In this document: one piece after another, positions 1 through 7,329 of the stretch
Layout of the letters: each line of letters begins with the position of its first letter
Position numbering within the stretch: the first letter of the stretch is position 1
Source: Roseateles sp049532965
GTDB lineage: Bacteria > Pseudomonadota > Gammaproteobacteria > Burkholderiales > Burkholderiaceae_C
NCBI RefSeq assembly: GCF_049532965.1
Contig: NZ_CP186694.1
Coordinates: forward strand, 2,666,001-2,730,000
Direction: 5' to 3'
DNA length: 64,000 nucleotides
Notes under the pieces: model-generated
What the model saw: only the letters and a program-made list of their open reading frames with translations
Databases searched by the model: none
Told to the model about the DNA's origin: nothing
Position numbers and translations under genes: made by a program

Positions 1-695
1 TTGGCTTCCAGCGCGCCGGCAAGCGGCTCGGCGAACGCATACGCCAGCAGGATGCCCAGGAAGGTGCCGACCAGCGCCGAGCCGATCATCCCGCCCAGCA
101 CCGCTGGCGGCTGGCCGACCGAGCCCATCGTGTTCACGACGCCCAGCACCGCCGCGACGATGCCGAAGGCCGGCAGGCCGCCGGCCAGGCGCTGCAGCGC
201 GATGACCGCGAGGAAGGCCTCGTGGTGGTGGGTGTCGATCTCGGCGTCCATCAGCGACTCGATCTCGTGCGCGTTCAGGTTGCCGGAGACCATCATCCGC
301 AGGTAGTCGGTGATGAACTCGGTGACGTGGTGGTCGTTGCCCACCGTCGGGTATTTCTGGAACAGCGGCGAGCTGTGCGGGTCCTCGACGTCCTTTTCGA
401 TCGACATCAGGCCTTCCTTGCGGGCCTTCTGCAGGATGTCGTAGAGCAGCGCCAGCAGCTCCATGTAGCGCGCCTTGGTGTACTTGCTGCCCTTGAAGCA
501 GTCGCCCAGGCCCTTGAGGGTGGCCTTCATGACCTTGGGCGGATTGGTGGCCAGCATGCCGCCGATCGCCGCGCCGAAGATGGTGGTCATCTCGAACGGC
601 AGCGCCTTGAGCACCACGCCGATGTTGCCTCCGTGCGCGATGAACACGCCGAAGATGCAAGCCAGGGCCAGCAGCCAACCGATGATGACAAACAT
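1..695 (-). CDS. motA: MotA flagellar stator protein (3' end beyond window)
   Basis: Inner-membrane proton-channel subunit of the flagellar stator; with MotB it turns proton flow into torque on FliG. The visible 231 residues start MFVIIGWLLALACIFGVFIA, the typical MotA N-terminal helix with the conserved HGG after it. A central cytoplasmic part contains EKDVEDPHSS, and later membrane segments read GGLPAFGIVAAVLGVVNTMG, where the conserved Pro of MotA helix 3 is recognisable. The ATG lies at 695-693. The gene is cut by the window edge at base 1, and motB would be expected just beyond it. It follows the methyltransferase gene by about 160 bases, and a sigma-28-like promoter sits in that gap, so it can be transcribed apart from flhDC. 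Confidence 0.95.
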   Translation of the reverse strand, partial: MFVIIGWLLALACIFGVFIAHGGNIGVVLKALPFEMTTIFGAAIGGMLATNPPKVMKATLKGLGDCFKGSKYTKARYMELLALLYDILQKARKEGLMSIEKDVEDPHSSPLFQKYPTVGNDHHVTEFITDYLRMMVSGNLNAHEIESLMDAEIDTHHHEAFLAVIALQRLAGGLPAFGIVAAVLGVVNTMGSVGQPPAVLGGMIGSALVGTFLGILLAYAFAEPLAGALEA

Positions 696-756
696 GGAAT
701 TCGTTCCGTACTGAAGTTGCCGCCGCGTCCCCTCGCGGTCCGGGCCATCTCATCCG

Positions 757-783
757 TTATCGACCGGCTCCTCGCCCGCTTGA
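757..783 (-). promoter_or_regulatory. sigma-28 (FliA)-like promoter of motA
   Basis: On the minus strand, TCAAGCGG, 11 bases, then GTCGATAA. This matches the flagellar sigma-28 pattern TAAAGTTT-N11-GCCGATAA with one mismatch in the -10 element. It lies about 60 bases upstream of the motA start and has the same TCAAG -35 seen before other flagellar genes in this window. Confidence 0.65.
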
Positions 784-859
784 GCCCAACGCTTCACGGT
801 TGGTGCGATCTTGCGGGCCCCGGTCGGGCATCGCTGACTGATCTCGTGGCCGGCGCCGC

Positions 860-1618
860 TCAGGCGCGCAGGTCGCGGGCCCGGTAGACGTAGAGCTGGT
901 GGCGGGTGCCGGTGTCCAGTTGCGCGAAGACGGGTTGTCCCGGCAGCGGGAAATCCAGGCTGACCAGCCAGCTGCCCGGCCGCATCTCGGTGCGCGCCTT
1001 GTCGAGCGCCCGCGGCATCGATTCGGGCCGCTGGAACAGATAGACCAGGTCCGTCTCGCGCCACGACTGCGCCCACAGGTCGCCCCGGGCGATGTCGGCC
1101 CAGGGGCAGCGCAAGCGGGCCAGCAGCCACAGGACGCCACTGTATTCAATGCCCGCGAATCGCACGCCCGGATAAGCGCGGCGAAGAGCCACCAATCCGT
1201 CGCCCAGCCCGCAGCCGGCGTCCAGCACCCGGGCGCCGTCGTGCAGCTTCACACGCTCGGGCAGCGCGCGCAGCGCGTCGTGGGGTGTCGGGAACAGCGG
1301 CGCATCGCTCCAGCCGCCGCGCGGGTAGGCCAGCACCAGCACGGCCAGCGGGATCAGCCAGATCCAGGCCGGCAGGTCGGTGCCGGTGAACAGCAGCGCG
1401 AGGGGAAAGCCGCCGGCGACGATCATCCGCCGCCAGGTCTGGCGATGGAGTCCGGCGAGGATGAGGCCCAGCCCGGACGCGACGATCGCGGCCGGCCAGT
1501 CGGGTCCGAAAAGGCGCCAGACCGCGAAGCACGCGGCCCAGCTGAGCAGCGCCAGCATCGGCCAGCGCAGGGCGGAGGGGGTGTCCCCCGCAGCGGCGTG
1601 GGGGAGTCGGGCGGCCAC
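860..1618 (-). CDS. Membrane-associated class I SAM-dependent methyltransferase
   Basis: Predicted methyltransferase of 252 residues; the substrate is unknown. Hydrophobic segments occupy roughly residues 20-58 and 66-98 and would anchor it in the inner membrane. The soluble half carries the SAM-binding motif VLDAGCGLGD at 131-140 and an acidic post-I residue in AGIEYS (155-160). The start lies 10 bases after the flhC1 stop, so it is probably cotranscribed with flhD1-flhC1 and precedes motA. Similar proteins are seen next to flhDC and motAB in related Burkholderiales, which hints at a motility or envelope role. That role is inference; only the fold is clear. Confidence 0.75.
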   Translation of the reverse strand: MAARLPHAAAGDTPSALRWPMLALLSWAACFAVWRLFGPDWPAAIVASGLGLILAGLHRQTWRRMIVAGGFPLALLFTGTDLPAWIWLIPLAVLVLAYPRGGWSDAPLFPTPHDALRALPERVKLHDGARVLDAGCGLGDGLVALRRAYPGVRFAGIEYSGVLWLLARLRCPWADIARGDLWAQSWRETDLVYLFQRPESMPRALDKARTEMRPGSWLVSLDFPLPGQPVFAQLDTGTRHQLYVYRARDLRA

Positions 1619-1628
1619 GGCGGCAGCC

Positions 1629-2165
1629 TCAGTGCATCTGGATGCCGCCGGCGGCCTTGCCCTTGCCGGCGCGCGCCGGCGGGTTGCACAGCCCGCAGAC
1701 GTAATGCTTCGCCACCTCGTGCGGGTGCGTCACGAAGTGACCGCCGCACTTGCTGCACCGGGTCATCGTCAGCATGCCGTTGTCGACGAACTTCACCAGG
1801 CGCCAGGCGCGGGTCACCGACAGCAGCTGCTCCAGGTTCTGGGCCGCGGTCTGTTCCTGATACAGCTGGTAGGCCTTGATGACGACGTCGATCTCGTCCA
1901 TCTCAGCGACCTTGTTCAGGTATTCGTGGATGTTGAGGAACAGGCTGGCATGGATATTGGGTTGCCAGGTCATGAACCAGTCGGTCGAGAACGGCAGCTG
2001 GCCCTTGCTCGGCGACTTGCCCGACACCTCCTTGTACAGGCGCAGCAGGCGCTCGTAGCTCAGGTCCGTTTCCGACTCCAGCACCTGCAGGCGGGCGCCC
2101 AGGTGGATCAGCGTCACGGCGCGCTCGATCTGCTTGGCTTCGGTCAGGATGGACTTGGTGCGCAT
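1629..2165 (-). CDS. flhC: Flagellar transcriptional activator FlhC, copy 1
   Basis: Subunit of the FlhD4C2 master activator that turns on class II flagellar operons with sigma-70 RNA polymerase. It has 178 residues, close to the usual length. The zinc-binding cysteines are visible as CSKC (137-140) and CGLC (157-160), and the N-terminus MRTKSILTEAKQIERA is typical. It follows flhD1 by 48 bases. A second copy at 3737-4273 differs at only three residues (H21K, V86A, R136K), so both should be functional. Confidence 0.95.
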   Translation of the reverse strand: MRTKSILTEAKQIERAVTLIHLGARLQVLESETDLSYERLLRLYKEVSGKSPSKGQLPFSTDWFMTWQPNIHASLFLNIHEYLNKVAEMDEIDVVIKAYQLYQEQTAAQNLEQLLSVTRAWRLVKFVDNGMLTMTRCSKCGGHFVTHPHEVAKHYVCGLCNPPARAGKGKAAGGIQMH

Positions 2166-2213
2166 GGCGTTGTCTCCGGGCTTCAGTTCTGCGGTCAGGC
2201 GTCGATATCGAAC

Positions 2214-2537
2214 TCAGGCAGCTTCCTGGTGGCGGCCGGCCAGCAGGATGGAAGCATGCAGGCGGGACACGCTGTCGTTGGCGGCCGGCTTGCCGTGCGA
2301 GGTCAGCAGGCCCCACACCAGGTCGTCGTCCATGCGGAAGCGGCACAGCAGCGTGTTGCCCGACGCGATCTTCAGCATCTGAGCCGCGCTCAGCGTGTTC
2401 AGCAGCGTCGCGGTCTCCTCCGAGATGCCCAGGCGATACAGCGCCTGCTCGCGGTCCGCGCGGATGAGGCTCTGCGCCAGCATCAGGTACGACAGGTTGG
2501 CTTCGCGGATCTCGGCGAGGATTTGGTCGGCGTTCAT
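2214..2537 (-). CDS. flhD: Flagellar transcriptional activator FlhD, copy 1
   Basis: FlhD subunit of the class I flagellar master regulator; it forms the ring-like heterohexamer with FlhC. It has 107 residues, the normal length for betaproteobacterial FlhD, with the dimerisation region in IREANLSYLMLAQSLIRADR. The start is preceded by CAGGAGCCGAACG, a good ribosome-binding site. Six residues differ from copy 2 (A3S, A51P, L55M, I57M, L99M, A106V). Upstream is a 68-base block shared with copy 2. Confidence 0.95.
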   Translation of the reverse strand: MNADQILAEIREANLSYLMLAQSLIRADREQALYRLGISEETATLLNTLSAAQMLKIASGNTLLCRFRMDDDLVWGLLTSHGKPAANDSVSRLHASILLAGRHQEAA

Positions 2538-2617
2538 CGTTCGGCTCCTGAGGTGTGTTCGGGCTGTGTTGGATTCGTTTCAGCGTGAGACGAACTGTAG
2601 AGTTCCCAACAAAGTCC

Positions 2618-2685
2618 CAACATCAGGTCGCTTCCATGTAAAGGTTAGGGAGCGCGCCGACGCGTTTGTCAGATCAATTCCTACA
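2618..2685 (-). promoter_or_regulatory. Conserved upstream block of flhD copy 1
   Basis: A 68-base block that recurs, with substitutions but no net length change, at 4753-4820 before flhD copy 2. Shared elements on the minus strand are TGTAGGAAT, ATCTGACAAA, CGTCG, TA(A/G)CCT and CCTGATGTTG. CTGACA could act as a -35 element, but the -10 is weak. Conservation between two otherwise diverged leaders suggests the promoter or an operator lies here. Confidence 0.5.
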
Positions 2686-2701
2686 AGATGCCGGATCAGC
2701 G

Positions 2702-3727
2702 CTATTCCGGCCGTCCTTTTTGGGGGACCAGCGCACGCAGCAAGGCCAGGTTGTGTTCCGCCAGATGGCTGCCGCGCCCCGCGACGGCGCCCGGAAGATC
2801 GGGGCGTTCGCCGATCTCGAGGCATCGGCGCCAGGCGTCCTCGATCATCGGGACCAGCGCGTCTGCCTGCTGCGGCTCGTCCGCCGCCCAATCCAGCAGC
2901 AGATCCCCCAGCGCGAAGAAGAAGTCCGGCGACTCCGCACAAATTTGCAGTTGCGTCTCAGCGAAAACCATGCCATCGGCATGGCGTTTCAGCGACTTGA
3001 GGCCGAAGAGCCTGCGCGCCACCAGGTCGCTCCACCAGGCAGGAGCCCCCGCCCCGGCCGAGGCCAGGCGGTCCACGGCATTGCCGAAGGCTTCTTCGGC
3101 ATCGGCGAAGCGGTCGTAGACCGAGAGATCCTTGCCGAGCTGGTACCAGAGGTAGGCGTTGTCCGGGTCGGCCGCGACGGCGGAGCGCAGCAGCTGCTCG
3201 TTGCGCCCCTGCTTCACGTGGAGCCGTTGCGGCATATAGCCATCGTGCGCGACGTGGACATCGAGCGCTTTCACCGGCAGTGCGTGCGACGGCTGCTCGT
3301 GGATGCGGCCGACATAGCGGATGTTGCCGGGCAGGACGCGGCTGAGGCGCGATTGCGCGGTACCGCCATCAAAGTGATCCATCAGCCCGATCGTGCCGAC
3401 GAAGGCGGGCGCATCATCCCGCAGCGCCTCCAGCGCCGCACCACTGTCGGCGCCGATCAGCCATTCATCGGCGTCCAGCACCACATGCCAGTCGGCCGAA
3501 GCCGCGTCCAGCGCGGCATTGCGCGCGGCGGCGAAGTCATCGATCCAGGGAAAGTGGGCGGTCCGTGCGCCGGCCGCCTGGGCCAGCGCGACGGTGTCAT
3601 CGGTGGAGCCGGTATCCATCACCAGCATCTCGTCCACGAAGGGGCGGACGCTGTCCAGCAGCCGCGTGATCGTCGCGGCCTCGTTGCGAGCAATGACGGC
3701 GAGGCAGGTGCGCCAGCGCGATGCCAT
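2702..3727 (-). CDS. Family 2 glycosyltransferase with TPR-like C-terminal half
   Basis: Predicted cytoplasmic GT-A glycosyltransferase of 341 residues. The N-terminal part has LAVIARNEAATI, the nucleotide-sugar motif DTGSTDDT and the metal-binding DADEWL, as in SunS/WaaE-like GT2 enzymes. The C-terminal half contains helical pairs such as NAYLWYQLGKDLSVYDRFAD that look like tetratricopeptide repeats. It starts 9 bases after the flhC2 stop, so it is probably in the flhD2-flhC2 transcript. Flagellin glycosylation is an attractive role given the location, but acceptor and sugar cannot be read from the sequence. Confidence 0.8.
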   Translation of the reverse strand: MASRWRTCLAVIARNEAATITRLLDSVRPFVDEMLVMDTGSTDDTVALAQAAGARTAHFPWIDDFAAARNAALDAASADWHVVLDADEWLIGADSGAALEALRDDAPAFVGTIGLMDHFDGGTAQSRLSRVLPGNIRYVGRIHEQPSHALPVKALDVHVAHDGYMPQRLHVKQGRNEQLLRSAVAADPDNAYLWYQLGKDLSVYDRFADAEEAFGNAVDRLASAGAGAPAWWSDLVARRLFGLKSLKRHADGMVFAETQLQICAESPDFFFALGDLLLDWAADEPQQADALVPMIEDAWRRCLEIGERPDLPGAVAGRGSHLAEHNLALLRALVPQKGRPE

Positions 3728-3736
3728 GCGCGCCGC

Positions 3737-4273
3737 TCAATGCATCTGGATGCCGCCGGCGGCCTTGCCCTTGCCGGCGCGCGCCGGCGGGTTGCACAGG
3801 CCGCAGACGTAATGCTTCGCCACCTCGTGCGGGTGCGTCACGAAGTGACCGCCGCACTTGCTGCACTTGGTCATCGTCAGCATGCCGTTGTCGACGAACT
3901 TCACCAGGCGCCAGGCGCGGGTCACCGACAGCAACTGCTCCAGGTTCTGGGCCGCGGTCTGTTCCTGATACAGCTGGTAGGCCTTGATGACGACGTCGAT
4001 CTCGTCCATCTCCGCTGCCTTGTTCAGGTACTCGTGGATGTTGAGGAACAGGCTGGCGTGGATATTGGGTTGCCAGGTCATGAACCAGTCGGTCGAGAAC
4101 GGCAGTTGGCCCTTGCTCGGCGATTTGCCCGACACCTCCTTGTACAGGCGCAGCAGGCGCTCGTAGCTCAGGTCCGTTTCCGACTCCAGCACCTGCAGGC
4201 GCGCCCCCAGCTTGATCAGCGTCACCGCGCGTTCGATTTGCTTGGCTTCGGTCAGGATGGACTTGGTGCGCAT
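3737..4273 (-). CDS. flhC: Flagellar transcriptional activator FlhC, copy 2
   Basis: Near-identical second FlhC of 178 residues from the ATG at 4273. An in-frame ATG at 4312 would add 13 residues with no counterpart in copy 1, so 4273 is preferred. The zinc cysteines CSKC and CGLC are intact. The gap to flhD2 is 79 bases compared with 48 in copy 1, so the intergenic sequence has diverged faster than the coding sequence. A glycosyltransferase gene follows immediately. Confidence 0.93.
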   Translation of the reverse strand: MRTKSILTEAKQIERAVTLIKLGARLQVLESETDLSYERLLRLYKEVSGKSPSKGQLPFSTDWFMTWQPNIHASLFLNIHEYLNKAAEMDEIDVVIKAYQLYQEQTAAQNLEQLLSVTRAWRLVKFVDNGMLTMTKCSKCGGHFVTHPHEVAKHYVCGLCNPPARAGKGKAAGGIQMH

Positions 4274-4352
4274 GGCGGGCTCCGGTTCTTCTTCGACGTT
4301 CTCGGGCGGCAAGTGCCTTGCCTGGGCGGGAATCCTGGCGGGAGTCAGCCGA

Positions 4353-4676
4353 TCAGGCGACTTCCTGGTGGCGGCCGGCCATCAGGATGGAGGCATGCAG
4401 GCGCGACACGCTGTCGTTGGCGGCCGGCTTGCCGTGCGAGGTCAGCAGGCCCCACACCAGGTCGTCGTCCATGCGGAAGCGGCACAGCAGCGTGTTGCCG
4501 GAGGCCATCTTCATCATCTGCGCGGGGCTCAGCGTGTTCAACAGCGTCGCGGTCTCTTCCGAGATGCCCAGGCGATACAGCGCCTGCTCGCGGTCCGCAC
4601 GGATGAGGCTCTGGGCCAGCATCAGGTACGACAGGTTGGCTTCGCGGATCTCGGCAAGGATCTGGTCGCTGTTCAT
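4353..4676 (-). CDS. flhD: Flagellar transcriptional activator FlhD, copy 2
   Basis: Second 107-residue FlhD, differing from copy 1 at six positions. The start is preceded by CAGGAGCCCAGAG. With flhC2 and the glycosyltransferase gene it forms a three-gene unit read from the conserved block at 4753-4820. Both copies keep the full-length FlhD fold, so neither looks like a pseudogene. Mixed hexamers of the two sets are possible. Confidence 0.93.
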   Translation of the reverse strand: MNSDQILAEIREANLSYLMLAQSLIRADREQALYRLGISEETATLLNTLSPAQMMKMASGNTLLCRFRMDDDLVWGLLTSHGKPAANDSVSRLHASILMAGRHQEVA

Positions 4677-4752
4677 CTCTGGGCTCCTGGGCGGGTTGCT
4701 GTTCGGGTGGCGTTTCGTGATGGGATGAATTCTGAAGATTCCCCCAGGCCAG

Positions 4753-4820
4753 CAACATCAGGTTGCTACCAGATACAGGCTAGGAACCGAGACGACGGCT
4801 TTGTCAGATGGATTCCTACA
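4753..4820 (-). promoter_or_regulatory. Conserved upstream block of flhD copy 2
   Basis: Counterpart of 2618-2685, with the same 68-base length and the same ordered elements TGTAGGAAT, ATCTGACAAA, CGTCG, TAGCCT and CCTGATGTTG. Sequence between this block and flhD2 is much less conserved, which marks the block as the likely control region. Confidence 0.5.
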
Positions 4821-4840
4821 CGCTGACGGCCTCCCCAAGC

Positions 4841-4888
4841 AAAACCGCCGCGGAAAGCCCGGAGATACGGGCCTCGGCGGCGGTTTTT
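4841..4888. terminator. Bidirectional-looking rho-independent terminator
   Basis: Long hairpin in which AAAACCGCCGC (4841-4851) pairs with GCGGCGGTTTT (4877-4887); an inner GCCCG/CGGGC stem is followed by T-runs on both strands. It lies between the TPR gene and the flhD2 control region, so it would stop TPR-gene transcripts from entering flhD2. Confidence 0.75.
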
Positions 4889-4952
4889 CAGGGAGACAGC
4901 CTGTCAGGCTGCCCGGCCGACCGGTCGTCGGCCCAGCGATGAAGGCGGCGCG

Positions 4953-5444
4953 TCAGGCGGCGCGCAAACGCAGCAATTCGGTCTCGACAATCGGCATCAG
5001 CTCGGGCGAATCCCGGCGCAGCGTCTCGAGCGCCTCGCCTTCGCTGAGGAGGGTCAGCACTTCGATGGCAGCCTTCACCTCGCCCAGCCCCGACAGCGCA
5101 AAGCCCAGCGTGTACAGCGAGGGCGCGTGCTGCGGCGACAGCAGCACGGCGCGATGCGCATACAGGGCGGCTTCCTGCAACTGGCCGGCGGCCAGCAGCA
5201 GCGCGCCGACGTCCGACAGCAGGTCGACGCTCATCGGCGCCATCTCGAGCGCGTTGCACAGCAGCGCCACGCCGTCGCCAAGGCGACCCTGCGCCGCCTG
5301 CGCATAGGCGGCGTTGCGGGCCTGGGCCAGGAGCAGGCGCGCCTCGCTGCTGCCGGGACGGACGCGTCCGTGAACTTGTTCCTCGATCGAGGCATCGATC
5401 ATCGACACGGCGGACCGTGCCTCGGTGTGCGTTTGCAGGGGCAT
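4953..5444 (-). CDS. TPR-repeat protein of unknown function
   Basis: Predicted cytoplasmic protein of 163 residues with helical tetratricopeptide-like repeats, for example NAAYAQAAQGRLGDGVALLC and HRAVLLSPQHAPSLYTLGFA. TPR proteins act as protein-binding scaffolds. The ATG at 5444 is chosen because GGAGAGG lies just upstream; longer starts at 5456 and 5687 exist. It is divergent from fliC1 across a 670-base gap and convergent in position with the flhDC block. Its place between flhDC and flagellin genes suggests a motility-linked role, but no partner can be named. Confidence 0.65.
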   Translation of the reverse strand: MPLQTHTEARSAVSMIDASIEEQVHGRVRPGSSEARLLLAQARNAAYAQAAQGRLGDGVALLCNALEMAPMSVDLLSDVGALLLAAGQLQEAALYAHRAVLLSPQHAPSLYTLGFALSGLGEVKAAIEVLTLLSEGEALETLRRDSPELMPIVETELLRLRAA

Positions 5445-6117
5445 AGACCTCTCCATGGTCGTTGAACGGGTTGATCGCGAGGGCTTGCTGTCCGCCTCCA
5501 GGCCTTCCGGGCTGGGGGGCGCATCGCTCGCGGTGCGTCGGCCGACCCTTGTCGACCGCGCCGGTAGGCACTTTAGGTCTGTGCCCCCGTGATCGAGCAC
5601 ACGAAAAGCGCCGTCATTCCCCCTCAATCCGCGGCCCTTCACGCCGTAATCACAGGTCTGTCCGTCGCAAGACCGACACCCGGGCACGGGTCCGGGTGGA
5701 AGTCAAACGACAAACAACCTGTTGTTGGGGCTGCTTATCCACCGATAGCAAGTCTTGACAAAAAGCCCTCAAGTTCTAACGAGCGACTGCCGACAACCAA
5801 TTCAACGGGGCTGCTGAACGCAGCGACCGGCGAAGCAAAGGACCTCCGGGTCCGGCCAGCCGGTCCAAGCACCAGCGGCACGTGGTCCGGTTAGAAGGCC
5901 TGACGTTCTTGGGATCCCTGTATCAGGGGCGGGGCGGCAACGGTTGACTAGCGTCGGACTGGGACCGAACCGGGAAATGGCCCGGCAGGTTCAGCAGGAG
6001 CATCCGAGATCCTCGGCCGGTTCGCCTCACGGCGGGCTGGAGGATCGGAGGACTCTGGCGCTCATGTGTGGTTCGGCGCTTTTGCCGGTATTAATGAATA
6101 GCTGTTAGGAGCAAATC
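5445..6117. other. Gene-free region between TPR gene and fliC1
   Basis: About 670 bases without a convincing gene. It holds a 14-base palindrome AACAACCTGTTGTT (5713-5726), the fliC1 sigma-28-like promoter (5769-5796), a CACGTGGTCCGG element (5879-5890) shared with the fliC2 leader, and then about 200 bases of leader with no assigned function before the fliC1 ribosome-binding site AGGAG. Confidence 0.6.
5769..5796 (+). promoter_or_regulatory. sigma-28-like promoter of fliC1
   Basis: TCAAGTTC, 12 bases, GCCGACAA. The -10 differs from GCCGATAA at one base, and the spacer is one base longer than the classical 11 but identical to that of fliC2. It would give a leader of roughly 310 bases before the fliC1 ATG. 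Confidence 0.6.
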
Positions 6118-6957
6118 ATGGCCCAAGTCATCAACACCAATCTGTTGTCGCTCAACGCCCAGCGCAACACCGGCACCAGCGCGAGCTCGCTGGCCGTCTC
6201 GATGCAGCGCCTGTCCTCGGGCCTGCGTGTCAACTCCGCCAAGGACGACGCCGCCGGCCTGGCGATCGCCGACCGCATGAACGCGCAAGTCCGCGGCATG
6301 AACGTGGCTCAGCGCAATGCCAACGACGGCATCTCGCTGTCGCAGACGGCGGAAGGCGCGCTGTCCAAGGTGGGCGATTCGCTGCAGCGCATGCGTGAAC
6401 TGGCGGTGCAGGCGCGCAACGCGACCAACACCACGTCCGACCTGGACTCGATCGGTCAGGAATACAGCCAGCTGGGCCAGGAAATCCAGCGCGTGCTGGG
6501 TGGCACGACCTTCAACGGCCGGGCGATCCTGGCGGGCGATTCCGGCACGCAGACCTTCCAGATCGGCGCGAACACGACGTCCAACGACTCGGTCGACGTG
6601 ACCACGACCAACATGACGACCGAAGCGTCGATCACGGCCGTGACCAGCGGCGCGATCACCAACGCCTCGACGACGGGCGACCTGGCCACCGTGATCGACA
6701 ACATCGACGCGGCGATCAAGACGGTGTCGGGTGAGCGTTCGAAGCTGGGTGCCTCGCAGAACCGTTTCGACGCGATCGTGGCCAACCTGCAGATCTCGGT
6801 CGAGAACCAGACCGCCGCCCGCAGCCGGATCATGGATGCCGACTTCGCCTCGGAAACCGCGAACCTGAGCCGTGCGCAGATCCTGCAACAGGCTGGCAAC
6901 GCAATGATTGCCCAGGCCAACCAGGCGCCGCAGCAAGTGCTGGCCCTGCTGCGCTGA
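6118..6957 (+). CDS. fliC: Flagellin 1
   Basis: Filament subunit of 279 residues exported by the flagellar type III system. Conserved D0/D1 ends are present: MAQVINTNLLSLNAQRN at the N-terminus and ILQQAGNAMIAQANQAPQQV near the C-terminus. The middle (about 140-190) is Thr/Ser-rich and short, so the D2/D3 surface domains are lacking. Ribosome-binding site AGGAG at 6109-6113. It is very similar to flagellin 2 and less so to flagellin 3. It has its own promoter and a hairpin terminator after the stop. Confidence 0.97.
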   Translation: MAQVINTNLLSLNAQRNTGTSASSLAVSMQRLSSGLRVNSAKDDAAGLAIADRMNAQVRGMNVAQRNANDGISLSQTAEGALSKVGDSLQRMRELAVQARNATNTTSDLDSIGQEYSQLGQEIQRVLGGTTFNGRAILAGDSGTQTFQIGANTTSNDSVDVTTTNMTTEASITAVTSGAITNASTTGDLATVIDNIDAAIKTVSGERSKLGASQNRFDAIVANLQISVENQTAARSRIMDADFASETANLSRAQILQQAGNAMIAQANQAPQQVLALLR

Positions 6958-6978
6958 TCCACGGGAAGCAGCCGCTCG

Positions 6979-7002
6979 AAGGGGACCGCGGTCCCCTTCT
7001 CT
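6979..7002 (+). terminator. Hairpin terminator after fliC1
   Basis: Perfect 20-base palindrome AAGGGGACCGCGGTCCCCTT (6979-6998) followed by a pyrimidine-rich CTCTTT run. Confidence 0.65.
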
Positions 7003-7184
7003 TTCCCCATCGCGCCCCGGTGGTGAAAGAGAAGCAGAGAAGCAGCGCCATAGGGAATCAGGGAAGCGCTCGGGAGAGCGCCACAGGGAGCGTCTCAGAG
7101 GGCGTCAGAGCGCGCTTCGGAGAGCGCCCTGCCATTCCTTCACGGTCGACAAGCCCCGTTACACGCTTTCTTTTCAAGAAGGCC

Positions 7185-7212
7185 TCAAGTCCATCTCCTG
7201 GCGGCCCGATAA
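7185..7212 (+). promoter_or_regulatory. sigma-28-like promoter of fliC2
   Basis: TCAAGTCC, 12 bases, CCCGATAA. Same spacing as the fliC1 promoter, with a single mismatch to GCCGATAA. Predicted leader of about 110 bases. Confidence 0.65.
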
Positions 7213-7263
7213 CTGCATCAACGGGTCCGCAATTCAACAGCAAGGGCCACGTGGTCCGGCTCA

Positions 7264-7289
7264 GTCGGACAGTGAATCAACCGTCCGAC
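7264..7289 (+). promoter_or_regulatory. Inverted repeat in fliC2 leader
   Basis: GTCGGAC (7264-7270) and GTCCGAC (7283-7289) form a perfect 7-base stem with a 12-base loop, between the promoter and the ribosome-binding site of fliC2. No T-run follows, so it is more likely an mRNA-stability or translation element than a terminator. Confidence 0.45.
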
Positions 7290-7329
7290 GAGACCGCAGA
7301 AGGTCTTTGAATTTGAAAGGAAATGGATC

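Larger units (their letters stand above)
1629..2537 (-). repeat. flhDC duplication, unit 1
   Basis: The flhD-flhC pair is repeated at 3737-4676 in the same orientation with very high nucleotide identity across both coding regions. The copies lie about 2.1 kb apart with a glycosyltransferase gene between them. The flanks downstream of flhC differ, so the duplicated segment is limited to flhDC plus the upstream control block. Confidence 0.9.
3737..4676 (-). repeat. flhDC duplication, unit 2
   Basis: Partner of the repeat at 1629-2537. It is slightly longer because the flhD-flhC spacer is 31 bases longer. Direct repeats of this size are possible substrates for recombination that would delete one flhDC set and the glycosyltransferase gene. 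Confidence 0.9.
6958..7329. other. fliC1-fliC2 intergenic region
   Basis: About 370 bases. It contains the fliC1 terminator hairpin, a stretch (about 7020-7170) where I see no feature, the fliC2 promoter, the shared CACGTGGTCCGG element at 7248-7259 and a leader hairpin. No gene is supported. Confidence 0.6.
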
